In this document: positions 36,921 through 47,763 of the stretch, piece by piece | How the letters are laid out: each line of letters starts with the position of its first letter | Position numbering within the stretch: the stretch's first letter is position 1 | Origin: Geosiphon pyriformis | Lineage: Eukaryota; Glomeromycota; Glomeromycetes; Archaeosporales; Geosiphonaceae | Length of the DNA: 64,000 nucleotides | Reading direction: 5' to 3' | Assembly: GCA_016748015.1 (NCBI GenBank) | Contig: JAAOMT010000543.1 | Location: 248,001 to 312,000 of the forward strand | Notes under the pieces: model-generated | What the model was told of the DNA's origin: nothing | What the model saw: the letters and a program-made list of their open reading frames with translations, nothing else | The model's database searches: none | Made by a program: the position numbers and the translations under genes

Positions 36921-37884
36921 GTAAAGGTATCAGCAATTTTTTATGAATATCATAGATTATCGATTAAGAAGACACCGACTGACTCAATCGAGAGGACTGT
37001 TATTGGCACTCTTGTTTGAATGATTTCGAGACTCAGAAAATTATGACCACATGATTAAACAACAAACTTTGGGCTAATATTTTTGATCAAGTGCCTCAGG
37101 AAGGAGTTACCAAATAATTTTCTGTTGAATACCAATGAAATTGCCAAAGTAAGTTTTCGCTGCTGTATTAGCGCTACTAATTAGCTGTAGACCATTCATG
37201 ATAAGTTTTTTTCTAATTAAACCTTAAAATTTTAATCTAGGTCTTTTTTTGTCTAACATTTAATTTAATTTCACCCTTTGAAAAAAAAGTTTATTTTATT
37301 TCAGGCAAAGAAAAGTTCACAACTTTTGGGTCTTGCATAAAATTCAATTTAGCCTAAAATTGGTCTTAGCAGGTTGTAATATTTCAATATATGATACTCC
37401 TTTTGATGAACATAATAATTTCGTTTATCTGTGCAGCTTTTTCGTAATAACCACAGCCAGCACGATAATGAAAGTAATATCCTTATAGTCGAAATTATGC
37501 ATCTTTTGATTAATTTAGTGATTAATTTAATACCAGATATTAACGAAAATTTCCATTTCTCTTGTAATTATAATCATTAAAATCTATATGGTTGAAAGTT
37601 ATGTATGAAATGCATATCAAAAATTGAGATTAGATGTACAGCGTCATAATAAAACTGTATTTCATAGGTTACATGACGAAAATTTTTTTTAATCGGATAC
37701 TTCTATAAATTCAGCGAGTTTTCAACCTCTTTGCAAATCTATATCCTCATCTCATTCTCTCTCCCTCTTTAAACATCTTTCTAATCCTCTTTAAAAAAAT
37801 CCCGTTGATCGGTGAATCTTATACATTCATTAAACTTTAATACACTTATAATTCCCTACTTAACCGTTATCTGCACTAAAAAAA
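36921..37884. other. Upstream region of the small secreted protein gene
   Basis: AT-rich. It holds the left copy of the dispersed repeat (37167-37345). A pyrimidine-rich stretch (CTCATCTCATTCTCTCTCCC near 37750-37780) and a run of A just before the ATG fit a fungal core promoter and leader. Confidence 0.45.
37167..37345 (+). repeat. Diverged dispersed repeat, left of the secreted-protein gene
   Basis: Shares blocks tactaattagctg-aga-catt and caacttttgggtcttg with 39040-39195 in the same orientation and order. Spacing differs (about 150 versus 100 bases), so the copies are old. Between the matches the sequence is AT-rich and hard to align by eye. Confidence 0.35.
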
Positions 37885-38340
37885 ATGAAGACTAGCCTTA
37901 TCTCCGCTCTTTTCTTGCTCGCTACCGCTTCGTTGGCTATTGCAGCACCAGTTGAAAGTGAAAACTCTAATAACCCAGGTCTTCATTTAGCTAAAGGTCA
38001 TGGAAAGAAAAATCATGATAATAACGGCCTTGCTCTCGGTCACAAAAAATCTCACAGTCAAGGGAAAACCAACACCACTCCAACCACAACTCTAACTCCA
38101 ACTCCAAACAATACCAATACCAATATCAATACCACTACCACTACCACAATTCCTCAGAAACGTGGGTATGGTCAAGCTAATGGGATTGTAAAGGGTCATG
38201 GAAAAGCCGTTGGTATTAAAAATGGAACTGCTGATCCTGAAGGATTATCTGACGAAGCCAAAGAAGCCTTGGGTATTACCACAACTGCAGCTATAATTTC
38301 TTCTCCTACTTCTTCTTCAACTTCTTCTCCAACTATTTAA
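37885..38340 (+). CDS. Small secreted His/Gly/Lys- and Thr-rich protein, candidate effector or wall protein
   Basis: A single-exon 151-residue protein with a typical signal peptide: MKTSLISALFLLATASLAIA, then cleavage near Ala20-Ala21. The mature part carries three related basic motifs, KGHGKKN (38-44), LGHKKSH (51-57) and KGHGKAVG (103-110). A Thr/Asn-rich low-complexity spacer lies at 62-89, and a QKR dibasic site (91-93) that a Kex2-type protease could cut. The tail is Ser/Thr-rich. It has no Cys. No enzyme domain is present and I recognise no family. The His/Gly pattern could bind metal, and Thr-rich parts are likely O-glycosylated; both are inferences. Secreted proteins of this shape are commonly listed as candidate effectors in mycorrhizal fungi. 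A canonical AATAAA-like signal (taataaagc) lies near 38600. Confidence 0.75.
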   Translation: MKTSLISALFLLATASLAIAAPVESENSNNPGLHLAKGHGKKNHDNNGLALGHKKSHSQGKTNTTPTTTLTPTPNNTNTNINTTTTTTIPQKRGYGQANGIVKGHGKAVGIKNGTADPEGLSDEAKEALGITTTAAIISSPTSSSTSSPTI

Positions 38341-39039
38341 TAATTTCTAAACTATCGAAAAGAGATATAGCTAAACATATAAATGAGTTCTTCATTGGGT
38401 TAAAAAGCACCTAACTAAAAAGATAAAGAAAGCAGTTATTGAAAAGAAAAATGAAGGCTAAACATGTTTCTAAGATAGAAACTACTCATATAAATTAAAG
38501 AAACATTATTTTTTTATCCTTAGATATCATTGACTGTAATGTGAAAGAACTACTTTATAAAAGTTTACTTATTTCTTATATTTCTTTTTTTGGTCTCTAA
38601 TAAAGCTCACATAGTAAATTTCGAGATATTTATGACATGAAAAATAAAATTGAATCTGTGTCAATGACCTATAATCGAATTTATTGTTAAGCTAATAGGA
38701 ACTTTGAAAAGATATGTTGATACTTAATTCTTATATTATTAAAGATGACATGGAAGGCTGATATTACTTTATGCGGATAAGACCTAAAATACAGTCTTTA
38801 TTTATTTATGCTATTTTGCCATAAATATGCTCCATATTTGAGAGCTCTTTAGTTTTACTCGAGCATCTATATTAAATCTAAGAATATTCTCCTGTCTGTA
38901 ACGTTGATTATGAAGTTTGATTCTTTATCTAGATACGATCTGTAGCCTTAGTTGAATTACAATACCAAGTACAACGAGGCCACGAAATTTCTCCTCAATA
39001 TAGTTTTTTTTGGTGGTTTATTCTTTGGAGCCCCAAGTT

Positions 39040-39195
39040 TTCATTCATTACTAATTAGCTGCAGACTATTAACAATAAAATTTTTTTTGCTAATAAAAGC
39101 TAAAACCTTTGATATAAAATTCAAGTTAAATTTTGAAGGCCTTCTTAACTTCATCCTTCTCAACTTTTGTGTCTTGGGTAAAATTTAAAACTTAA
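39040..39195 (+). repeat. Diverged dispersed repeat, right of the secreted-protein gene
   Basis: Partner of 37167-37345, same orientation, sharing the two short blocks described there. The pair brackets the secreted-protein gene at distances of about 540 and 700 bases. Confidence 0.35.
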
Positions 39196-39689
39196 ATTGA
39201 ACTTGAAAATTAATAATTAATTACTTTACATAACTTTTTTCAAAAAAAATTGAAACCATTAAATAAATTTAGTTTTTTTTTATTAAAGATTATGAATATT
39301 TATATTTCAGATTTTATCTTAAATAAATTATTTACTATTTAATAATAATTTTAATAAAAAAAAAATGTATTAAACACGTATAACAATTAGAAGTTTTATT
39401 AAAAATATAAAAAAATACTCTTAATTTATTTTAACAACATATTTAATTAAAATTGCTAAATTAAAATAACTATTTATTTATTTAAAAAAAAAATTTAAAG
39501 CAATATTTATTTGTTTTGTTAATATTATAATTATTTTTCAAAATATTAAAAAGCAAAGCTTTATACCAATAAATTAAATACACATTAAAACAATATTAAT
39601 TAAATCTTTTTCTAATTAAATTAATAATTACTTTTATTTATATCATTATTATTTTATAATTAATTATATATTGACTTTTAGTTAAATTA

Positions 39690-39690
39690 A

Positions 39691-39722
<32 letters not shown>
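39690..39722 (+). repeat. ATT trinucleotide microsatellite
   Basis: About eleven ATT units in an AT-rich stretch. Confidence 0.95.
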
Positions 39723-39724
<2 letters not shown>

Positions 39725-40869
39725 CTTTTTATTTTTATTTTGCTCTAACTGAGTACAACTCTTTCACTATTTACATATATAATTCATATATATGTCTATG
39801 ATAAATGTGAACCATGTGTTTTCCACATATGACTAAAAATCCTAACTTATGTCAATGTTACATTAAGCTAAATTAAACACTAAAAATAACTCTTTTGTAT
39901 CCAACTTATCAATAAATTAACAAATTCACTAAATCAGATTTTTAATACTTTACTAGATTTTATAAGATCATTAGATAATTCAGTGTATTTTGATTTACTG
40001 GGCCATCATTTAAGAGAAGCTCATCACACTTTTCTTTAATTTAGTAATATTTTTAAACAAATCAAACACCAATTCACCAAAGAAAAAAATTAGCCTTCTA
40101 TTTTTGCATCAAACTTGTCTTTACCAGCTAACAAAGAAAGAACTTGGGTCACCAGACCAGCAATAGATTCTATTACTGATTTTACTAAATAATCAAATTT
40201 TTATATGAGATTCCAAAGAGGTTAATTTGGATTCAATGTTCTTATTGAGCATCACAAAATAAGGCTTGGGATTAAAGAAATGAAATGGTTTCTGGGAATA
40301 CAAAATAAAAATAGAGTGCTAAGAAATATACAAGAAAATTCAGAAAATATCTGCAGAATATATAACCGGAATTTTTCGCTATAAACTCCTTTAAGAAATT
40401 GGTAACAAAATTCAAAATAATAATTTTACACGAGATAGAAATTTACTCAACCCAAAAGTTCATTGCTCAAAAGTTTCACCACTGAGAAATAAATTTTTTT
40501 TACCGATATTCAACCTCCTAAATTCAAAGAAAGCCCGTAAAATTTTCAAGAAATCAAATTCTCCAACTTTATAATATCATACAATATTCTCGGATCATTT
40601 TTAAACGAGCAAATGAATAATACCAAATTCATGAATAAAAAAGGGCTTGATATCAAATATCGGTTAAAATTCTTCAAAAAAAATCGCTCATTCTATTATT
40701 TTATTATTCCACTCTATTATTGCGAAAAAAAGTGGAGTTTTGAAAAATATGAACTTTGACTATAAATTTCTCGAGAATTTGGGACTAAAAAGACCATTGG
40801 GATCCAAAAAAAAAATATTTACACTTATCAAATAATGTCTGCTCTTATTATCGTTTTATTCAAATGCTT

Positions 40870-41320
40870 TAGCTTTTTCACTGAAGCTCATTAATCATAT
40901 CCTTGAACGCAAAACCTTGGAACGAAAAACAAAAAGTCACCTCGTATCAAAATCATAGGAAATTTTCAGTAATCCCAACATAGCGGTAAAAGTTTTTTGA
41001 GTTGAACTAGATTTTTCAGCACGGGAATAAAAAATTATCATTCTGGCTGATGTTTATCCGCAAGCCAGAAACTCGAGAATAATTATATAGAGTTATTACC
41101 ATGGATATTAACGTAAATTGGACTAAAAGGAAAAAACCAAATACCGATATCAGTTCACCTTTAGGTTGATTATTTTCCATTTCTAAAATACAATGGTTCC
41201 TTAGCTTCAATTGAAGTTCTAAACTAAATAGAAAGATTTGGTCTAAATTATTTATTCTCTTCAAGAATATCTCGTTGGTCTCATCAAGCACAAGGCATGT
41301 TGCATAGAAATTGATATCGG
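40870..41320 (-). mobile_element. Possible reverse-transcriptase relic
   Basis: The minus-strand frame at 41291-41016 ends with YNYSRVSGLRINISQNDNFL. The core SGLRIN followed by a polar residue is the pattern of the helix after the catalytic YxDD in LINE reverse transcriptases. A downstream frame near 40900 reads FCFSFQGFAFKDMINEL, reminiscent of the following segment. The catalytic YxDD itself is not seen and the rest is AT-degraded. The call rests on one motif. Confidence 0.25.
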
Positions 41321-44245
41321 ATTGAAATATCCAAAATTTGAAATCAATCGAGAATTTAATTGAAGATTTAAGGAAGCTACAGATACACTTACTTTTTAAA
41401 CTTCAATTTAAATTATAAAAAAAATTTCAAGTTCAAAACAAATTAAAACCCTCTCTTGAAACATTTGCTTGTTTTTATTCCACCAAAAAAGTTTGAGAAT
41501 TATCTTGTTAATTAAAATTTCAAATGAAATAATGGCAGTTTACACATTTTCTTTCCTGACCTTATTCAAATTGACAAAATGAAATCAAAGATTTGTATGA
41601 TCTAAAGTAAGAAAAGTTTCTGTCCTCTTTTTTAATTGTGAAAATTAATCAAATTGTTTAGCTTCAGATCTAGAACTTTAGTATTTTGAAAAATCGAGCC
41701 AACTTTTTAATTTTGAGGGGTAATCAAGTAAAGAAAGGAGTTTAAATTTCAAAAATAAGTTCAAATATTTGAATTCTAGGAACTCCAAAATTTTTTTCGA
41801 AAGAACGAAATCTTGCTCCAAAATGAACCATACAAAAAATTTGCTTAATACTACCTATTAATGTTCAATGGCTTAGTAATACATATCGATATTTTTACCG
41901 CCACTATCTATTGTCCCAGTTCTATCAATCGTTGTCTTAAAAAGGTAAATCATAAAATACTTACTTTTTGTCTGTCTTATTATTCTTGTTTTTCCTCTTC
42001 CCGTCAATGCCATTTTAATCGTTGCCTTGCTCTGGAATTAAAAAAGGTTGATATTTTTAACTTCCAAAATTATTTACCTTTTTTTTATTCTTTAAATTAT
42101 TATGTTCCTTCGCTGCTTTAATCTTTGCCTTAATCTGGAAAATTAGTAATTTTAAATTGAAACGTTTTCCCATGTTAATTGTTTTTTTGCTATGATTTTG
42201 ATTAATTGCGTATAAGGCAACCAAAAACTTGGCATTTTTTCAAATATATTTTATGTTAGTTTAAACGAAACAAGTTATTGTAAGACCATCTTTATTAAAT
42301 ATATAATTTTATTACTATTTTTGTATTTTTTTAAATGTTTTATTGAGTGTAGTCTAATCTAAAGTACATATACAAGTTCAATAATTATGTGTAAAATATA
42401 TATAATTAGCTATTTAAGGCAATTAAGATTATTTTATAACAATAAACTAATTTTTGTATATTATTTATCTTTGTCTTAATAGCTTTAATACTTTTTAAAA
42501 TTCTGTATAAATTTTTTTTATTTCTATATATTATAATTGTATTAAATTAATTTTAACTATAAAAATGTTTACAACTCTTTTAATTTTGTTAATTTTTCAG
42601 GAATTATACTTTCAAACATTACAATATAATTTACAGATAAAACATTATTTAAATTTTTTAAAGAATTTATCTGATAAATATACTGTTTGTATTTAAATAT
42701 AAATTAATTTTTTTTTATTAGAGTTGGTAAAAAACCCATAGCTTAATTTTTTTAAATATGATAATAGTAGTTTAAAATTTTCAAAACATAAAATTAATGT
42801 TTTATAAAATATTAAACAAAAAGTTTTTTCTGAATTTTTAAAAAAATTTGCTGTTATTTTGATTATTTGAGTAATTATTATAAAAATTGTCAAAAAAAAA
42901 CAATCAATATTATTGCTTTTGATATATCTCTTTAAAAAAATGTTGACTAAAAAAACTTTTAGTCAAAGAAAAAATTCTTTTAAATGTAATTTATTAAAAA
43001 ATATATTTTTACAATATTTTTATTTAATTGTTTTTACTATTGAAAAAATATTTTTTAATTGGCATAAATTTGTTAAAAATATTTTTGTTTATTAATAGTG
43101 TTTTATTGCATAGAAAAAACAGCCAATTTTTAATAAATATAATAAAACAATTATTATAATATTAATAATAATAAATTTATTAAATAAAATATGCAATATT
43201 AATTATATACTGTTGTAAATTATAAATTATATTATTATAATTTGTGTTCAAAATTTTAGCAAATCTTTTGATATTATGTTTATATATTCTTATTTTTATA
43301 TTTTATTAATATATTTATATATATTGCTTTTAATTTAAAAAAGAAATAATATGCATTGTATTTTTATTTTAAAAAAGTATAAAAACTATAAATAGCTTAT
43401 TTTTTATAAAGTTGTTTTTAATATAAGTTTACTTATTATTTCAAAATAATAAATAAATATTTTAATAAATTTATAAAATACAAACAAGTTTATGCTAAAA
43501 AAAGAAATTACATATATAATTACTAGTAAATTTTAAAATATAAATGAAAAATATAATAATAATTAACTAAAAAGAATGATAATAATAATGTGACTAAAAG
43601 GAAGATATAATAATATGAATAGAAAATGATAGAAATATTAAGACAAATAAAATAAATCTTGATATTTATTCTTAAAAGAAATAATTAAAGATAACAGGAA
43701 TAAGTAGAATTGGTCAACAAGATATTGAATATATTATTTGTATTTGAATTGATATGGGCAATTTGATATCACAATAGATCAACCTTAAAATGCTAAGACT
43801 TGCATGTTTACAAAAATGAAATTCACAAAAACAATTGCATTCTTTACTTGCAAATTTGACGGTCATTATTATTCCTCCTTTTGAAGTGTCAAATATGATA
43901 AACTGAAAAATGAGAAAGATCACACAAAAAACAGTTTGAAAATGCTCAGTTGGGCACACTATCAATTTCGGCAACCTTTTAATAGCCAAAGCAAAGCATG
44001 TGCGTCTAAAACTTGCAGTTGGTGTGGAAAATACAAACATCGTGCATTTTGAATTAATATTCCCAATCTTGGATATTAAAGCTTTTGTACACAAATCTCA
44101 GGTCATTTCATTCATCATTGTGATGCTATGTTTTTAGCTATGATCTCATATTGATTCAGGCATTACAGTACACGCGGATCTTGGATTTTTTGGCGATCAA
44201 TTCGGGATATTTGAATTCTTCCTTTAAATATAGTACGGATAAAAA
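41321..44245. other. AT-rich intergenic DNA
   Basis: Very AT-rich from 42200 to 43700. A 126-codon minus-strand frame (44094-43714) is Cys- and Phe-rich with one hydrophobic segment (VFCVIFLIFQFIIF). I recognise nothing in it and do not call it, although its length in such sequence is a little unusual. The last 150 bases are the promoter/leader of the F-box gene. Confidence 0.45.
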
Positions 44246-45979
44246 ATGAATGTTCTAAACAAACACGGCTTGGGAATATCTTCCCCAAAGTCAATTTATG
44301 AAATGGATACACAGCTAAAGCAACAATTACTTCCACAACTTCCATTTGACTGCATTCATGAAATTTTTTCCCAATTAATTAATGACTTACCAACATTGCT
44401 TTCATGTACTCGTGTGAGCAGAGCATGGTGTTTAGCAGCGAGCCCATTTCTATGGCAAGAACCATTTAGAGATTTCAAAATAAAAGCACTCGAAAAACTA
44501 AAGCGCAGCCAAAAAAACTTGATCGAGATTTTTTTTCACTTTCTAACACATGAACAACGTGAGAGGCTTTCTCAACACTTTTCGGCTTCTATATTTGAAC
44601 AATCAATATTCGAAATGCCACCTAGCTTACCGTATCCGCGATATACGCGCCGAATTAATATCCTATGGGTAAATGGCGCTTTAAAACATTGGCTTGAAGC
44701 CAAAAACCTCTTTTATTTTCCCTGGGATGGACACGTGATGAAATTACTTGAAGAGTTAGGGAAAGTTTTTATTCAACAAGCCAGCTCGATTAGAGAATTT
44801 ACTCTGGCTGTTGGAAGTATCATGCCATACCCCCCAAACTTTTTTAAGACCTCCTTTGCTACTCAATATTCTAATAGGTTGAATTTAAGCTTAGCCAAAC
44901 TTCGGATACTTCGGTGCCGTGGTCTTTACCATAAGGCACAATTATTTGACGATGCTGCGAGCGCTTTGAAAGATCTAACTGAAATAGAAATCTCAAAAAT
45001 ATGGCATTCGGATGAATGGGATGCTTTGGGCAAACTTGTGAGGGCTCAACGAAAGCTGGAAAACTTTAAAATTCGGGATTGTAACGGGCCAGGAATCAAT
45101 TCTTTTCTTGATGTAATAGCACGCGAGAACGATGAAATTGGCAATTTTCGAAGCATAGGTTTTACAAATTCAATTAGAACAATCACAAATATGGGCAAAG
45201 CTTGCTCAAACATACGCTATTTGGAGTTTTCTGACGTTAATTTTAGCCCAAATGCTTTCGTACGATTTCTGTGTCTTTTACCAAACTTGGAGACATTACT
45301 TTTTCATAATTGTGATAATTCGAGCCCAAATGAAACCGTTCCTAAATTCCATGAACAATCTCACGTATTGTGCCGAAAGCTCAGACGCCTCGTTTTTCGC
45401 GACTCATCAATAGAAACTGATCAATTGGTGCAAATTCTCAAAAATGCAGGTCGGGGACTGCAAGAATTTAAAGTATATGGTTTGTGTACCGCGAATGTGA
45501 ACATAATTTTGAATTGCATCACTGAAAACTGCTCAAACATTGAAGTATTCGGAATGGGGATAAATGTGATCCATTTTCCGGCTTTGATTGAAATGTTGAA
45601 CTCTTGTCGTAGACTGAAACAAGTGTCTTTTGACCACAATATTTATATGCACGACACTAATTTGAGGGCTATGAATGTCGAAGAATTTATGTTGCCGTTG
45701 GCAGCTGCCCTACCCGAAACCTTGCAAGAGTTGAACGTTTGGTCCAATTGGGTTTTTACCACTGAGGCGTTCAAAGAATTCTTCGAAAAGCTCAAGTCTC
45801 CCTTACAGTTATTGAACATTGGATATTGTAAATGCATCAACGACAGGCATCTCGAAATTATCACTATATTTGCTAAAGTAAAAGGAACCTTGTCAACTCT
45901 GGACATAAGAGACGGGAAAGTATCATCTATGGCACTTCAACATGCAAAGAAAGTTATCAAGTTAGTTAAAAGCAATTGA
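44246..45979 (+). CDS. F-box protein with LRR-like C-terminal region
   Basis: A single open frame of 577 residues. The F-box is at about residues 30-72: LPQLPFDCIHEIFSQL, then DLPTLLSCTRVSRAWCLAAS and PFLW, with the expected Leu/Pro, Ile-Phe and Trp-Cys positions. From about 190 onward the protein shows repeats of the LRR type (LAKLRILRCRGL, LRRLVFRDSSI, LETLLFHNCDN, LQLLNIGYCKCINDRHLEII). F-box proteins bind Skp1 and recruit targets to SCF ubiquitin ligases, with the LRR part choosing the target. Single-exon F-box/LRR-like genes of this layout are strongly multiplied in arbuscular mycorrhizal fungi. The start ATG is clear and no damage is seen. The target is unknown. Confidence 0.85.
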   Translation: MNVLNKHGLGISSPKSIYEMDTQLKQQLLPQLPFDCIHEIFSQLINDLPTLLSCTRVSRAWCLAASPFLWQEPFRDFKIKALEKLKRSQKNLIEIFFHFLTHEQRERLSQHFSASIFEQSIFEMPPSLPYPRYTRRINILWVNGALKHWLEAKNLFYFPWDGHVMKLLEELGKVFIQQASSIREFTLAVGSIMPYPPNFFKTSFATQYSNRLNLSLAKLRILRCRGLYHKAQLFDDAASALKDLTEIEISKIWHSDEWDALGKLVRAQRKLENFKIRDCNGPGINSFLDVIARENDEIGNFRSIGFTNSIRTITNMGKACSNIRYLEFSDVNFSPNAFVRFLCLLPNLETLLFHNCDNSSPNETVPKFHEQSHVLCRKLRRLVFRDSSIETDQLVQILKNAGRGLQEFKVYGLCTANVNIILNCITENCSNIEVFGMGINVIHFPALIEMLNSCRRLKQVSFDHNIYMHDTNLRAMNVEEFMLPLAAALPETLQELNVWSNWVFTTEAFKEFFEKLKSPLQLLNIGYCKCINDRHLEIITIFAKVKGTLSTLDIRDGKVSSMALQHAKKVIKLVKSN

Positions 45980-46228
45980 TCAACCGAATTCAAAATTTTG
46001 ATTGTGTAACTTAGATTGTCTCCCCCTATGCAATCTTTACTGATAAATTGCCTATCTAGCCCAACTTGATCTGATTTTTCTCATCTTTAAGACATGTTAT
46101 CCACTCTCAAAATCCGACATTATATTTCTACATGAAACCAGGAAATCTTTCAATATATTGTAATTACGCGTTGTTATTTATTCACAAACTAGTAAACAAA
46201 TGCTCAATTCTGATTTGAAATTTATTGT

Positions 46229-47763
46229 TTGAAACAAGTCTCACGGAATATTTCAATAAATGCGACATTCACACAAGCACCATCAATCGCATCCGCGATA
46301 TCATTGTTTGCTGCCCGTATAAAAAATTATGCTCCCGAAAAGCAGCAACCTAAATTTATTTCACAAGAGGAAGCATACGGCCAATGTCCAAAATGTCAAA
46401 AGACCAAGCTTGATTATATTTGGTGTCATTCTTGTCTTACTCCATTGAAAAACTTGAATTGGAATAGTGGTAACCCTGAAATAAATGCCTTTATCCAGTC
46501 AACACAAAAAAATCCCGTCTGGCAAATGAATAATTATTTAGAGTGGATTCCGTATGGAAGGCTCACCGATATCGAATTTCTTGGGGCAGGTGGACAGAGT
46601 ACTGCATTTTTGGCAAATTGGCGGGATGGAGAAAAGAAAACCCTCTATAATGAGAATAGGAAGTGGTTACACAAAACTAAAATTCCAAAAAGAGTTGTCC
46701 TAAAGAATTTATTGTCGCAGAAAAACACTTTTAAGCTTTTCTTGACGCAAGTAAGAAGGTTTTGAGCAAATGGGATTTTTCTGTTGTGCGATTGTAACAG
46801 AATATTTATTATCTCAATTACTAGGTGGACCGGCACTACCGTTTGGTCTCGAATCGTTGTAATCTTTTGCAATTTTTCGGGATAACTCAAAATCCTAAAA
46901 CCCTTGAATATCTTTTAGTTACAGAATATGGTGAACGAGGAAATTTGGGTAATTATTTAAGGGAAAAAAGGGAAAATCTTGAATGGGTTGAAAAAATGAG
47001 AATCGTGATGGACATTGCTACCGACTTGGACACAATTCACAGGTCGCCTGAATCGGAGGAATACCCTGCTCTTCATGGAAATATTCATCCAGGCAATGTT
47101 CTCATCAAAGAAAATTACTTCCATCTGGCAGACTATGGATTGAATTTGCCTCATAGGGTTACAAAAACAAAAAAAGGGGGAAAAAAAGGTTCGGTAAAAG
47201 GAGTTTTGCCATACCTTGCCCCAGAATTATTGTGTGGTGAACCATATTCACAGCTGGCCGATATTTATAGTTTCGGTATTTTGATGGCTGAAATAGCTAG
47301 TGGAGAACCTCCATTATCCCAGGAACCCCATAACGAAAATCTTGCTGACAAAATCTGCCAAGGAATGCGTCCACAAATTCCTTTCGATACCCCTGATCGA
47401 ATAAAAAAGATAATCGAAAAATGTTGGAATGCTAATCCCGAAAAGCGCATGAAGCCTAGGGACTTATATACGGCAGTATTTCTCACATACGAGAAAATGA
47501 AAGATGAAGATGGAATTATTAAAGAGATGTTTAAGCATGTCGAAAAAAAGGATAAGGCCCTGAACTCTGATGAAAAAAACTCATCCTGTTTATCGAAGGG
47601 CAAATTAGTGTCAGAAACGAAAACAAATTACAAAGATGTTCACCCAAAAGCTATATATATTAGCCGAGAATTTTCCTTTAAGAAACTTCCAACACCCGTA
47701 AATCTGAAAAGATGGGAAACATTGAGTATAGGTGGCTCTCCAGACCTTAAGAAGACAGCTTAG
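46229..47763 (+). CDS. TKL-like kinase with altered catalytic loop, predicted pseudokinase
   Basis: Exons 46229-46750 and 46825-47763 join in phase 0 (74-bp intron, gtaaga to ctag), giving about 486 residues. The open frame begins at a TTG, so the true start is probably in a missed upstream exon; the first internal Met is at residue 100. A zinc-ribbon-like pair is seen at residues 53-69 (CPKC, WCHSC), as in many fungal kinases of this expanded group. The kinase domain runs from about 110 to 370. The glycine loop is GAGGQSTAF (119-127), the ATP lysine is in VVLKN (Lys159), the metal-binding loop is ADYG (276-279), and LAPE is at 305-308. The catalytic loop reads HGNIHPGNVL (258-267) where active relatives have HRDLHSGN: the proton-accepting Asp is Asn and the preceding Arg is Gly. 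Phosphotransfer is therefore doubtful, while nucleotide binding may persist. The C-terminal 110 residues are charged and unrecognised. Confidence 0.85.

Larger units (their letters stand above)
38341..40860. other. AT-rich intergenic DNA
   Basis: 3' flank of the secreted-protein gene, the right copy of the dispersed repeat, an ATT run and long AT stretches. 39930-40860 is a little more balanced but all frames are closed. No gene. Confidence 0.55.

Noticed and set aside
43714-44094. 126-codon minus-strand frame, Cys/Phe-rich
   Set aside because: No recognisable motif or repeat; lies in the promoter region of the F-box gene on the opposite strand. Kept only as a remark.
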